Made by a program: the position numbers and the translations under genes. Positions 42,181 to 55,600 of a DNA stretch of 64,000 nt are shown piece by piece (the first letter of the stretch is position 1; the number at the start of each line of letters is the position of its first letter). Origin of the DNA: Patiria pectinifera (taxonomy: Eukaryota > Echinodermata > Asteroidea > Valvatida > Asterinidae); assembly GCA_029964075.1 (NCBI GenBank), contig CM057147.1:14467513-14531512 (forward strand). Direction: 5' to 3'. Under the pieces are notes generated by a model. It searched no databases and had not been told where the DNA came from. It saw nothing but the letters and a program-made list of their open reading frames with translations.

Positions 42181-43865
42181 CCTGTCCAAGACAAGCGAGG
42201 TTAAGCCATCGCTACGAACAAGAAATGAATCGACTCCAGTCTTGGGAATTTCGGCAGCGCTACCCGGAAAATACCGAGCACACCTCGCACGCACCGCATT
42301 GAAGCCAATGCACGCACGTGAGGTACGCTCGGAATTTCCTGGGGTGTGTTGCTGAAGTTCCCAACATTTGATTCATCTTGTTGACAGCAACCTCCACTGC
42401 TGCGGCGACTTTACTGTGCTTGCCGGAGACCGGCTGAATTAAAGTCTTGAAACAAGACCAGTCTTGAACCAAGACTATTCATGAAGCTGCTCAGCAAATT
42501 TAGGTGCTTAGCAGAAATTAGCAGAGAACCAGCCAAAAGCAGTATACATAACTTGACATTTTGGCTGGTATCCTGTCTTTGCTCAGCAGAATTGTGTGCC
42601 TAACAGCTCAGCAACTGATGTATGTGGACATTACTGTACATAATGTGGAAAGCGCCTATTGATTTACAATGTACTTAATTTGTTTAAAGGTCAGGAACTT
42701 GAAATTAGCTCTTGCGCCTTCCGACTCGTTCTGTTGGGCCAAGTAACATATAGGTCAACATTCTAATAGTTTGATCCACAATACCTCCATGGCAACATTG
42801 ATTTTACAATTGTGTCTTTATATTCACAGAGCATCAAAACTGCACCGCTCCAATTCAATATTCAATGTGGCGTGGCACTGTTAGAAACATAAGCCTAACC
42901 AAACGACAATTCAGACACGACTTTGAATTTGGTTTTTACAGACGCCCAATTGCAGTAATATACAATAAACTAGCGGCCAGTTCGTACATAATACAAAAGT
43001 GAATGCCGTGTGATCCTGACGTAGGGAAACATTCGCAGCGAGTTGGAATGCATTCAAGTTATGGCCATTCATAGTGCGAATAGTACTTGCCCCGTTGCGC
43101 ATTTGCTTTCGCACAGCGCACGGAGTGGTCTTGAGTATTACAGAATGAATGCTAACCTTACAGGGTTAGGAAAGGCTTTGCTGTAGCACCATACATTTTG
43201 TCTCTTTCAATTTGTCAAGGTTATGATCCACAAAAAAATTACCTCCAAAAAAATATTACTTACACTGACATAATATTACGGTAGTTTAATATTTAAAAAT
43301 TTGTGTTTTGACTTTTTGTACATTTGGAATGTGAGCCATTTTTTAACTATTCATATTACTGATTAGAAATACACTTTCTAATCTCTCGTTATGCTAACAA
43401 TACGAAAATATTAACGCCTCTGCCTAAAAATACATGGTTACATACTTTTCCAATTGTGTAGAGTTGTGCCACAGAAGGACGAGTTAAAATTTATCAACTT
43501 CTCTTCTTTTTTTTAACGGAAGCAAAATTGACCGAGATATACACATTTATCAATCGTCCCTCTTCACCTTGTGAACTGGGAAACTTAATTCCGTTTACGA
43601 GGCGACAAGGATCAACTGAAGACAGAAACTACAAAAGCACACCTTCAGAAAGGCTGCCTCCTATGCCACATTTAAACAAAGGCACCTTGACGTACATGTA
43701 TACAAGACACACATCACATGACAAGTTCCATCACTGAATACAAGACAACGCTGAACAAAGCCACGAAACCTGGATCCGATTTCCTGAAGTCCTTCAAAAC
43801 AGAATCGATTCCTTTCAAACTTGGCACAAGCATGCCCGACACAAACCGAATTCTAATCCTTTCTA
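42181..43865. other. Gene-free stretch
   Basis: No supported gene. At 42490-42610 GCTTAGCAGAAATTAGCAG and GCTCAGCAGAATTGTG phrases form a weak inverted pair that resembles the 5534 hairpin family. Confidence 0.45.
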
Positions 43866-44369
43866 TACAGGGCGAGTAAAAAAATAACGAAACCCAAATG
43901 TCGGAAGTATGTTTTAGTGAAGCTCTGCATGTAGCACTTTCAAATTCTAGGATATGAAAGCCCAATTCATAAGTTTTCTTTTAGTACAAGAATCATTTAA
44001 ATCGCTCATGTATTTTTCAAGTTATTGAACCACAACCACCGTTTTAAAGTTCTGTCCACGAATCACAAAAAAGGTGTTCGTTCTTTCAGCACAACGAAAA
44101 CAATTCACACATCTTTATGTGATTTGTTTTCGTTTCACTGAAAGAACACTGAACTTTTTTTTGTGATCGGTGGACAGAACCTTGCAACAGTGTTTGTGTT
44201 TAAAATTCCGTAACTTGAAAAGTACACGAGTGATTTGAATCATTCTTGTACTAAAAGAAAGCTTATGAATTGGGCTTTCATATCCTAGAATTTGAAAGTG
44301 CTACACGCAGAATTTCACTTAAACAATGGTCCTGACATTTGGGTTTCCTTTATTTTAATTCACCCTGTA
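43866..44369. mobile_element. Mariner-like foldback MITE
   Basis: TACAGGGCGAGTAAAAAAAT at the left and, inverted, TACAGGGTGAATTAAAATAA at the right fit Tc1/mariner-type ends with TA. The two 240-base halves are inverted copies (TTGAAAGTGCTACACGCAGA, TATGAATTGGGCTTTCATAT, GGACAGAACCTTG). The core of about 50 bases itself has a CGAAAACAATTC / GATTTGTTTTCG inverted pair. Confidence 0.83.
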
Positions 44370-44389
44370 CAGCGTTGTAGTCGAGACCA

Positions 44390-44520
44390 TCACAAGTCTA
44401 GTCACAACTAAATCACAAGTCCAGTCACAAGTAACAGGGGATGAACAACAACAAAGGAATGCCTTTGTCAAAGCTCATTTGACTAGCTCGTGATGGACTG
44501 GTGAGAACTTGTGGTCAATA
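44390..44520. repeat. CACAAGTC-rich repeat with GGAATGCC palindrome
   Basis: CACAAGTCCAGTCACAAGTA and ACAGGGGATGAACAACAACA, then AAAGGAATGCCTTTGTCAAA, resemble stretches at 5225-5365 and 36590-36850. The three define a dispersed short repeat whose core AAGGCATTCCTTTGT is shared. Confidence 0.6.
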
Positions 44521-44821
44521 GACTACAACGCTGCTACTTAACCCCTAGAATCCTCGCAAATGCAAAGCTGGTTTACACGATTTCACGCATTGAGGAATGT
44601 ACAGCATACAGCCATAATTACCTTACATGGGACTTGATCTCCCCATTTTGTTTGACGGCAAATGATAGATTTCCTGTCACTGGATTCGTTGTGTTTGGAT
44701 TCAGGTGGTTTCCTAGTGATTGTTTCCATGGAATATCCTGTAAGTTCCTTGGTATTTATGGCTTGGAATCTCCAGCATCCTCCCAGACTTGTGTACGAAC
44801 CCACGGATACATTATATGAAC

Positions 44822-45130
44822 TTAATCCTAACCCTCCAGGGTATTTTGGCTAGAAACCCTGCCAAACGCAGCAGAATGCTACACTTGTCTAAGTGACAAG
44901 TCTGCCAAATGCAGCAAGATCCATCAGGTCCAAATTCTCGAGGCCAAACTGCCTCAGAGTCCGTGGTCACCGACTGCAGCAGGATACAACTGTGGCATTG
45001 TTCAATGGGACTAGCTCTCATTGTCTCAGAAGCGGCTGTTTATGCACTGGTGTTGGTAGCTGAATGCATCAGAGTGCACCAGACTTTTCCACCTGATGCA
45101 CTGTGTTGCGTCTGGCTGGGTTAGGGTTAA
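44822..45130. mobile_element. TTAA-bounded MITE, piggyBac-like
   Basis: The ends are TTAATCCTAACCCTCCAGGG and, inverted, TTAACCCTAACCC, each including TTAA. The interior matches the fragment at 7228-7376. It lies downstream of the PPM1 stop codon (45541). Confidence 0.68.
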
Positions 45131-45540
45131 ATGGTTAAGTCCCATGTACTGTAACAGCGACTGGGTTCTACCGTCCTGAAGCTTGCACAATCTACCAAAA
45201 CACCCAGTTGATGTAGGATCAAGAGGGTTATGGTTTATCCTCGCATCTAATTTCTAACAACCTCAACTGTGCCCTCTTCCTAGAAGATACTACCCGATTA
45301 AAAAACAACCCTTTTCTCTGACAAGGCACCTCATGGTGAAGCACCTCCACTGCCAAAAACCAAACCTCAAGATTCAGACATGCATTTTGTACACAAACAG
45401 ATCCAGACATTGAACCTCACTAGCACCTCAGAGACTTGGAACCTCACCACCAACAAAAACCTCACAATGACAGCTTCCGAATGAAAGCAAGCCACAAGAC
45501 ACTATAGAGCCCGTTTTATACATAAACACAAAGGGATCGC

Positions 45541-46610
45541 CTAAGTCTGGGGATCTAGGTTCGGGAACCGACTTTTGCTGGTGAACTTGGGTTTGTTTTT
45601 CAACATTCCTGCCATTTCCGCCTGCCGCGGCGCGGGCTTGCTGCGCTGCACTGTTTTGGGTTTGATAGTGATGGGCATGGACTTGTGGGAAGCGGTGGGT
45701 ACAGTCCGTTTGGCTTCGTCCTCCCTCTGCTGCGACGAGATTTCTAAACCCGAGGTGGGCGCGACTAAATCTCCGATCACAGCGTTGGTTTTGTTGGCAG
45801 CCTTTACCGACTTTGTCTTGCGGACTCGGCAGGTGTTCTTACCGAGCCGCTTCGTGGATGCGGGAAAGGACCGATGCCTGCCGACAGAGACAGGCTTCTT
45901 GGTCGTATCGTTCTTGGTTTCCGGGGTGACGCAGTCTGCCGAACCCAGAGGGGAGGAGCCAGATTGGTAGGCGGAGTCGTCTGAGCCCGATCGCCGACGG
46001 GCCTGCAATCCTTTCCTCTCTTTTGGGCTGGGCGTGAGGCCACTCCCGACTGCCAGGTTGCTGGGGTTAGACGCCGCCCGGCGACGGGCCGCTAGATTGC
46101 TGCCCTGCCTGGTCCGTTGATTGTTGTTGTTGGAATTCGCTTCAGAGTCTACTGACTCGCTAGGGCCTGCAACGTCCGTTGTGGTATCGCCTGACTGGGA
46201 ATTACTCCCCGGTTGTTGATCACTGTCCATACTGTCCTGAGGCTCACCGCCGTCTTTCTCATCTTCAGTCCCTCCCTCCGTATCCTTCTCTTGATTTTGT
46301 TCCTCGTCGACTGCTCCGTCGACCTCCTCTTCTTCCTTGATCTCCCGTTGGGTTGGGTTCAGGAAGACCACCAGCACGGTGATGTTGTCGTTGGAGCCGC
46401 TGCTCTTCGCCTCTACCACCAGCCGGTGGGCCACCGAGTCCATGCTGCTGTCGCCGTTAATGCTCTGTTGGATGATGCGGCAGACCGTCTTGGGTTCGAC
46501 AACGTCCCAGAGTCCGTCGCAGGCGATAATGATGCAGTCTTCGTTGCCCGTTAGGGGTAAAGTTTTCATGTCAGCATCGCTGCTTACGTAAGGCTTTTGG
46601 TCTGGATCAC
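45541..46610 (-). CDS. PPM1E/F-like last exon with novel tail
   Basis: Acceptor TGTTATGCAG|GT (phase 1). It encodes [34 protein letters not shown] and [14 protein letters not shown]. Then come an acidic stretch ([18 protein letters not shown]), an Asn/Ser stretch, basic Ser patches ([32 protein letters not shown]) that could be phosphorylated, and a Lys-rich end ([17 protein letters not shown]). Stop is TAG at 45541. Confidence 0.93.
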
Positions 46611-49600
46611 CTGCATAACAAGTCAATCACAAGTCAATAAGGAATCAATCACAAGTCAATCAAAAGTCAATCACAAGTCTATCACTAGTCAAACACAAGT
46701 CAATCACAAGTCAATCACTAGTCAAACACAAGTCAGTCACAAGTCAATCACAAATCAATCACTAGTCAATCAAAAGTCAATCACAAGTTAATCACTAGTC
46801 AATCACAAGTCAATCACAATTCAATCACAAGTCAATCACTAGTCGAACACAAGTCTATCACTAGTCAAACACAAGTCAATCACTAGTCCATCTCAAGTCA
46901 ATCACTAGTCAAACACAAGTCAATCACAAGTCAATCACAAATCAATCACTAGTCAATCAAAAGTCAATCACAAGTCAATCACCACTCAAACACAAGTCAA
47001 TCACAAGTCAATCACTAGTCAATCACAAGTCAAACACAAGTCAATCACAAGTCAATCACTAGTCAATCACAAGTCAATCACAGGTCAAACACAAGTCAAT
47101 CACAAGTCAAACACAAGTCAATCACAAGTCAATCACTAGTCAAACACAAGTCCATCACTAGTCAAACACAAGTCAATCACAGGTCGATCAAGAGTCAATA
47201 CATGAATGGCAAACTGCCCACCCAACAAATAAAACATCATTTGAAGTCATTCTGAATAATACTTGAATGGCAAATGACAAAATATCAAGATAACACGGAA
47301 GGGAGAAATGTCACACTTTGGACCCTAAATTTATCGAATGACTTATAAAGTATGAACTGGCTTTTGAAGTCCCGAATCTATTAAAAAATCCTTCAAAATC
47401 AGCCGTTGGAATTTGTAAGATTTGTGGTTTGTAGGGTTGCTACTGACCTATGGCTCTCGACACGGCCAGTGTGCCGTTGACCCTCCACACACCGAAGAAC
47501 AGAACACAGCCGCCTAGCTGCTCAATACGAGTCTTCTCGTCCTGTTTTCAGCAATTTCAAAAAAAGAAGAAGAGAGTTTTAACAGAGAATTGTCACTACA
47601 AATAACCCTTTCAGAGAACGTTATGGTTACGGTGTTCGACTCGTGTGCAGTGGTGCGCTTGGGCAAGACACTTTACTACAATTGCCTCACTCCACCCAGG
47701 AGTATAAATGGGTACCTGTGAAGGTAGAGACCAGATTGCGCGGATCTCCAGCTGCTGCAGGGTCTCATTCCTGATGAACAGGGATAATAACTGTGATGCG
47801 CATTTGATCATATTCTTGTGGAAATTGCGCAATATAAATGTATAAACTATTAAATTATTAATAAGAGGTCATGCAATTTAATGAGTTAATGCAACTATCA
47901 GGCATGCAACTGGGAAATCACACAAAAAAAGAGGAAATTCAAATTTTTCCCAGACTTTGTACAGTGTTTTTCTATTTTCTATGGCACACATGGGAAGTAA
48001 AAAAAGAGGAAATCAGCTGATCCGAGGAAAAGTTGCATGCCTGAACTATGTGCTGCGATGGAAGTCCAAATCTACTCCAATTGATTTCAATGACAAATGT
48101 GAAAATTACGAGAAAAAAGAAAGACACTTTGTTGCTCTTGATGTACTTTCTTCAGATTATAAAATAATATGGGAATTTCCCTTTGACATGTGAATATAAA
48201 AACCACTTCCTTCCTTGTCATATCCGGTTGGGTTCTTGGCAAGTAATCAGTAGTTGTGTACTTTACGGTCTTTGCCAGGAATAAACACAAAGACAACCCC
48301 TTCAGTATAACAAGAATCGTCTAGTGGACACAGGGCAGTGACTCACTACGAAAGCCACAAAACTCAGGAAGTATAGTCTACTTGTTCTTTCTATTGTACA
48401 CTCTAGCATGTGTTCCTGAAACAAGTAGCACTGAATTTGTGCGTCCCTGAAACAAGTAGTGTTCTTGGTATGTTTCCTCCTGGAGTAGGCGCTTCCCAAA
48501 TATTGGGATTAAACCTAACTCCCTGGGCATTTTTGCTAGGATGCAACCTCAATCCTGCGAAATCCTGCAACTGTGCCTCCATGTAAAAATTGCATACAGC
48601 CTCTATCCTTCAAATTCCTCCGTTATTTCTTGAATGTGGTCCTTGGAGGGGTGACCACTGCCTCAATCCTGCAAAATCCTCCAGCAATCACCGCCAATAT
48701 GTTGAGGCAGAGCCAGTGACATCCTGGAGCAGTGCGGAGGATTTCAAGTATAATATAGGCCTAAATTTATGCAAGGCTGAGCATAAACAACACAAGGTCC
48801 GGCCCAAGACCTTGACACAGTGCATCCTCCAAAATCAGCCACACGTTTTTGCCATATACATGTAGCCTCAAACCTGCAAAATCCTCCATTTTGCAAATTT
48901 TGCAAAGAGGATTTGGGAGGATTTGGGAAGGTTAGGGTTTAATACACCATGTATCTATGCACAAACATAATACAGTAAACTCCGGCTAAGACGGCACTCT
49001 CGGGACCAGAGAATTTGTGACGGCTTACGCGAATGTGGGCTTCTGCTGCAAGTCGTCATTTTGCCGACTTACACAAATACACAAATTGAATCTTGGAGTG
49101 AAATGCATCTGTATCTGGATCATGCAAACAAGATTCATGGCTAAAATTCAAAGGCTTTGATTTACCCTGGTTTATTTTTACATCCATGGTTGATTCCAGC
49201 AAATATATCCTCAATATTTATCATCACAAACAGGCTGTGGTATTCATCACAGAAAGTCATGCATGTACATGTACGTACGTACGTACGAAGCAAGGACGAT
49301 CAATCACCAGGACTCTGAAGTCATTCCAAATCTTTCCCGTCTAGCCACTCCTAGTTTTTTTCCGCGTTGAATTTAATTCAAATATTCAGAATAATGTTAT
49401 TCAGCGTTATTCTTCCTCTTGAATGAGCCTGAAATGGGTGTCTCTTTGTATACTTTTTCACTCACCGGTCTTTCAGGTTTGTGAGGGTCCATGAGGGTGA
49501 CCGGTTGACCATCTCTCATCAGATACACCTGTGAGTCTCCCAGCCAGGATATATGGAGTTTGTCAGATTCTATGATGACTGCCACACCTGTTGAACCACT

Positions 49601-52600
49601 CCCTAAACCCTACACAGGAACAGGAAAGGCAAACAACAGAAATAAAACACGTCTTTTGAAAAGAACAAATATGGAAATTTGCATTCACAGTTTTTAAATT
49701 TGAAACTGTTTACCCTAATGTCTTAGCCATTACTTTGGGATAAAGAACTGAGTACTACAGAAAACTACACAAAGTTATGTATGCAGGCACCAAACACCAA
49801 CAAAAACTATGAGTGCTATGGCCACTTATGGGCTCCGTGCACCAACCAAAGAGGGCGCCCTTTTACCTAGCAACGATGTCCCATGGGCGGAACATTTAGC
49901 TGGTTGACGCACACCAGTCCTTGTGCGTGATGCACCTACACCAGGGGATTTGTACTATGTACACGAAGTGGTACGGCCGCCGTGCGTCGCGGCAAAATTG
50001 CAGTCAGGCAAGATGGCGTTGGTCAGTCACCCCCAACCGTACTTTCTTTGCCGGTGAGGGGGTACTTGTGAACGGAGCGAATATGCTGAAGTACTGCATA
50101 CTACAGTTACTACCAGTAGTATTTTGTAGCTTTAGGTGAGGTCAGGGTTGAAGTGTATAAGTTTGAAACTCTAAAAATTGAATCAAGACTGCAAAATTAA
50201 TTGCTTTTAAAGGTAGGGTACATCGTTTGTTATTGGTGCATTTTTTGTTTGTTTGAAGCAACAAAAGTGCTCAAACTCTAAAGATGCTGAACAACTAACC
50301 TGATGAAGTTTCAGCTCAGTGAATGTTGTATACCCTGAGAAAACAATATTCTAGGATCTCAATTTCAATTCAAAAGTCATGTTTTGAATTGCGCCTGAAA
50401 TCAGCACCCGCGACACGTTCTCATTCAGCAGATTGCAGCTACGCGCTGTCATGCATTGAAATGACGAATAACAGCAACCGCGTGCGCGTCGAGTCAATGC
50501 TTGCGCGCACTCATTCACGGCTTCACCGAATTAAAAACGAACTACTTACGGAAATTTCCAAAAATGTGTCGTTAGATGCATCGTTGGAAAAGGCCTTCTT
50601 TTATTGTTTTCTTCACAATGACAGCATGCCAGGAAGAATAATTTCACAGGGAGTTTAGTGCCATTACCATCTTTCAACCAAATACATGCTTTTCAACAAT
50701 AATTTTGTCAGTTTTGTCTTTTTTGGAAAGTTGCAAATGATGTAATCTACCTTTAATCAAATTCAAATTTGCCAGCTGATCTCACAAACCCATTTGTTGA
50801 GAGCTTATGATTCATTATTTTACACTACACAAGGGTGACAAAACTGCTCTGTGGGTTCACTCAAATTATATCTTATATGCTGTTCAGGTACTGGTTTAAC
50901 TTCATACCTATCAAGGAACCCCACAGAAAATAGCGTCAAATTCAATTATGATATTCAAGTTTTGGTGTCACATGCAACATATCTATTTAATCTTGTTACC
51001 AACCTCCCGGCGTGCTTTCTTCAGGAATCCCTCGTCTGTGATTTGGAACGATTTGGCCAGCGCCTTGGACGGGTCGTCAAGGAAGCAATCTTGCCGGATG
51101 GCGTTGCCGTGGATATGCTGGCAGGCATACATGGCCGCGTCCGTGCCGCCGTGGCCGTCGTAGACTGCGTAGAAGGCACGCTCCTTGTCATTCTAAGACG
51201 GATGATATGATTGGTTAGTTTTTATCTCCAGCATGTGTACATTTGATTATTTGCGAACTCGGGCTAAATACGTATAAGAACTGATTCAGAAGTTGTAAAT
51301 CTAGTATCGAGCTATGGGCCCATAACAATGTGATTCGGTGGAAATAATTAGTTTGCTTCATTTCTTGTGATACATCCAAATGCATACCTGCCAACATTGA
51401 AAAGTCAGAAAGAGGAACAGGGTGCCTACGCATCACACGGTGAGCGGCGCAGGCGCGCGCGCGCGCTAATGGGTTTGGTCCAGGGGCAATCATACAAAGT
51501 ACATGTACATGTACATGTGCCTAAAATGTTACATGATATCAAGAAGCAGACCCAACAGACACTAATCTAAATTTTCCAGCCGGTTTTGCTGATCAAACAA
51601 TTTTACAATTTAAATATAAATGACTGCTGACTTACATGCTTCACAGTTTAATCATGTAGATATTCAGTCACAGTAATACATTTTACATGTACAATGTACA
51701 AGCAGTGACAAGTACAATTTTATTTGGAAAAGTTCGTACATCATTGCATTGTCCGTATAGCCTGCTAAGTGCTATAGGCCTTATGTTACAATACACATTT
51801 TAAATTTTTTCACGATATTCCTCTCGGAATTTTTGACTCGATCGCTGCTTTTTCTCCTTCAGTATAATCATCCTCCTGGTCCATGTTGCAGTTGAAATGC
51901 TCATACAAAAACGTTGACAAAAAAAAGTGCGACTCAGCACGGTCAAAATATCAACGAAAAACCACCGAAGACTATGAAGAAACAACGTGTGTGGAAAACA
52001 AACACAGCATCAATACGTCCACCGCGCCGTGCCTGGCGTGCTTAATTCAGTAAGCACGCAAGAGAGGCAGTACACCAGACGGATGACGTAGCGGGTCTCA
52101 GTATTGGCTGCGGCTAGCTTGTGGCTGATCGCACAAGCCTGTGCACGCGAACGGCTGCAGCCGCAGCCTATTCGGATATGGCCTGTTCGATGACATTTGA
52201 GTCTGGTTTACGTCCCTTTCGTCGTACATAAGAGCGAGGCGGATTTTATACCATTATGGTAGCGGCAATAGCGCCCTCAATACAGTAAAACATTTTTCTC
52301 GGACTGTGTGCGCCGGGGCATTTTTTTATTTTTTTTATTTTTTCTTTTATTTTTTGTATTACTTCTTCTCTCGCAACTCGGAAAATCGGGATGTTCCGAT
52401 TTTCGGGCACTTTTTATCGCCGAAATCGGAACAGTTCCGCCTAAATCGGAACAGTTGGCAGGTATGCAAATGAATACAAAGCCTACAATAGAAAACCAAC
52501 AATAATTTATTGAATTTACAAAATGGTGGACAGTTTCTAAAATATACTAAGCCATTTTGAAAACACAAATTTAAATTTGTTTCCTGAAATCAGTTTTCAG

Positions 52601-55600
52601 AATTACTGGAATAATTTTTCTAAAATCAGATTAAAGTTGTCAGATTGGCTGATAAATTTTTGAAAATACGATAATATCAGGATCCAGGGTTGTTGGAAAC
52701 ACTGTCAACAGGCTGCGTCAGAGATGGCCGTCTGCTACAGAGATGGCCGTCACTGAGCGAGCCCTATTTGTGGAAATCTTTCATAGGAAATATTATCCTT
52801 TTAAATGAACAGATTGAGCAGGCACTTTGAAAGTGCAGGCTCAGTTTTATCAAGCGTATCACTAATGAGAGCAACAGACGACCCAAGTGTGGCACATTGT
52901 ATGCCATACTGAGCTGCATGTTGCTCTTCATTTCAATGTTCATCAGCGAGTATAATGCACACTCATCATGTCTTGTAATGAGATCATAAGTCAATTAGCT
53001 TTCAGAAGTGGGTACCCATGTCTGCAATATATGCACAGAGCTCAAATTATTTCAGTACGTCCCTGGTTTTAAAGGCATAGGATCGTTTGAATTTCATGCA
53101 CTTTGTTCGTTTCCAATCTATAACACCACTTAAAATCCAAAGAGGAATGATCAGAACCTAAACCGCTCATGGAATTAAATTTTTTGAGAAAACAGTGAAA
53201 AACCATGCACAGTGATTTCGTCTACAGACTTTTTTTTTTAAATCAGTGAATTGACCAATTGTTGGAAATCACCTACATTTCTTGATTTCTTCTACATGAC
53301 AGTATGCCAGACGGAATAATTTCACAGGGTGTTTAGTACCAGTATGTTCTGTAATCTAAGTTTTATTTTGATAAAAATTTGGGCGGTTATTTTTGGGATG
53401 AATGCAGATGATCCTATATGCCAAAGGCTTTAACCCTCACAAAACTCAACCCATCAAACCCCAACGGCATGTTTTGTTGGAATCTGTCAGGATGGGTACA
53501 GTACCCCTAAACTGACAGTCTTTTACATTGGGTTGCCACACCTCCAGAATCAAAGTCAGAAATATGTGTGTGCAGTTTCCCATATGGTGCTGGAATTTGC
53601 CAGGATGGGTATGGTTCCTTGTAAATCATGCTAGGGAGTTAGGGTTAATTGTCTTTTATCAACTTTACCCAGTGTGTACAACAATGTTCATTGAGGGGTA
53701 GTACATGTAAATATTCAAATTTCTACTCCCCGTCGCAATATGCACATATCTCTTACCCCAAGATTAAAGAGCGTGTTGAGATCAGGGACGATGACGTGCT
53801 TATCCTCCATCCTCTTGCGGGTGTTCTTGACGGCATGCTGGGATACCTGATGAAGGCGCGGAGGCAATCGCAGCTCCGGTAGGTCTGTCTTCCAACGCTG
53901 ACATAGATCGTTGACGGTGGTCCACACCAACGGGAAAATCTGACCGGCATCGTATACTATTGAGAAGGCGGGAATTTTCAAACAAATGCATGTAGGTAAG
54001 CATGGTGTTTTTAAACATACCGACCAAATTTATCCCCAAAGTGACAAATACTGAATTGTCAGGAATGAGATCGTGAGAAGACAAAAAGGCCTGAAATTGA
54101 CAGGATCTGGGGTGTAGGGAGTGGCAATGCATGATAGCTTGGTATAAAATTAAAATAATGCTCTTTATTGAAGTGTCATTCATCTAAAGTTGTATACATG
54201 TAACGCCTCACAAACAATGTCGCATTTCTGCCAAAAGTCAGAAGAATCTCATCCTGAATTGTAGTCTTTATACTAATAGTTTGATTTTGGTAATTAGTTA
54301 TTAGAACGTGACTGAGGGGAAAAGCTGACAGTTAATAATAATGTGGCTCAAAATCAGTGGTGCATGAGCAGTTTGTTTTTGATAATTTATGGCTTAAAAT
54401 GTTCATTAACGTAGAGTAGACTAATTATCGTTGATGATTTTTCCAATTTTTTTTTTACCATTTTAAATTAGTAATCAATCTATGCTCAAGAACAGTTCCT
54501 AGTGATTTCCGTTGTGACAAATAAGGGCCTATAAGTCAAAATGTAGCTCAGGACAAAACCTGAAATGATTATGAAACTAAAATTGTGTCAGAACAGTTAA
54601 AGGGAATATACAACATTTGCAAACATTGACAAACAAAACTACCAAATTTTTACGAATACCTTACTAGGATGTTGGTAAATAACAGTCTAAATCATCATGT
54701 AAAATTATCACCTGGTTATGAAGTCATTTTCGAGAAAAGTGGTATTTTTGTATCAATTTCCAATGGTGGTCGGCCGATCACCGTTGGAAAAACCCTATTT
54801 TTCAACTACTGCTCCAAATTTACCTTTTTTTCAGTCCAAATTTTGTTTGCTATTGGTTACATGCTCATGAACGGGTGCAGGCCAGCTAGACTGGTTTTCT
54901 TACCTTGCAATTTTCCGGCATCTATAAATTGAGCCATTTCATCTTTAGTGGAGTCAAGGAACCAGACTACTTGAACATTTTTGTTTTTTCTTGGTTTTCC
55001 AGCATTGTCGAACACAAAACTTCAAACAAGTCAGTGTAACAATATTTGATCTAATTATACTAACCCCTCAAATAGTTCATTTCTGAAAATTACAGCAAAA
55101 GCCAATGATGTACGTTCCCTTTAACGTAGAGAAGAGTAATTATCGTTGATGATTTTTCCAAATTTTTTTTTTACATTTTAAATTAGTTATCAATCTATGC
55201 TCAAGAACAGTTCCTAGTGATTTCCGTCCTGTAAGTCAAAATGTGGCTCAGGACAAAACCTGAAATGATTATGAAACTGAAATTGTGTCAGAGCAGTTAA
55301 AGGAAACTGGCGTGTTCAGAAAGATGCAACAGTATTATATTTACCCAAAGAGTTTGCTGGGTGATGCAAGAACAACATGTTCATGCATGTCTGTCTACAT
55401 GCACTTTACATGTTGTTTCACTACATACCGGTACATGTATTCATAGTTCTCCATATTATCAAACTTTAGATTTTTACAAACATGTACTTGTACCGGTACA
55501 TGTACCGGGTACATGTACCTGTACAGGATTGTTTTCTGTTTCATGACATACTTTATTGATCAAATCATTAATTGTGTATTTTCTTATCCCATGAATGCTA

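Noticed and set aside
45575..46591. Plus-strand frames of 84-131 codons opposite the phosphatase
   Set aside because: They are shadows of the GC-rich PPM1 last exon on the other strand.
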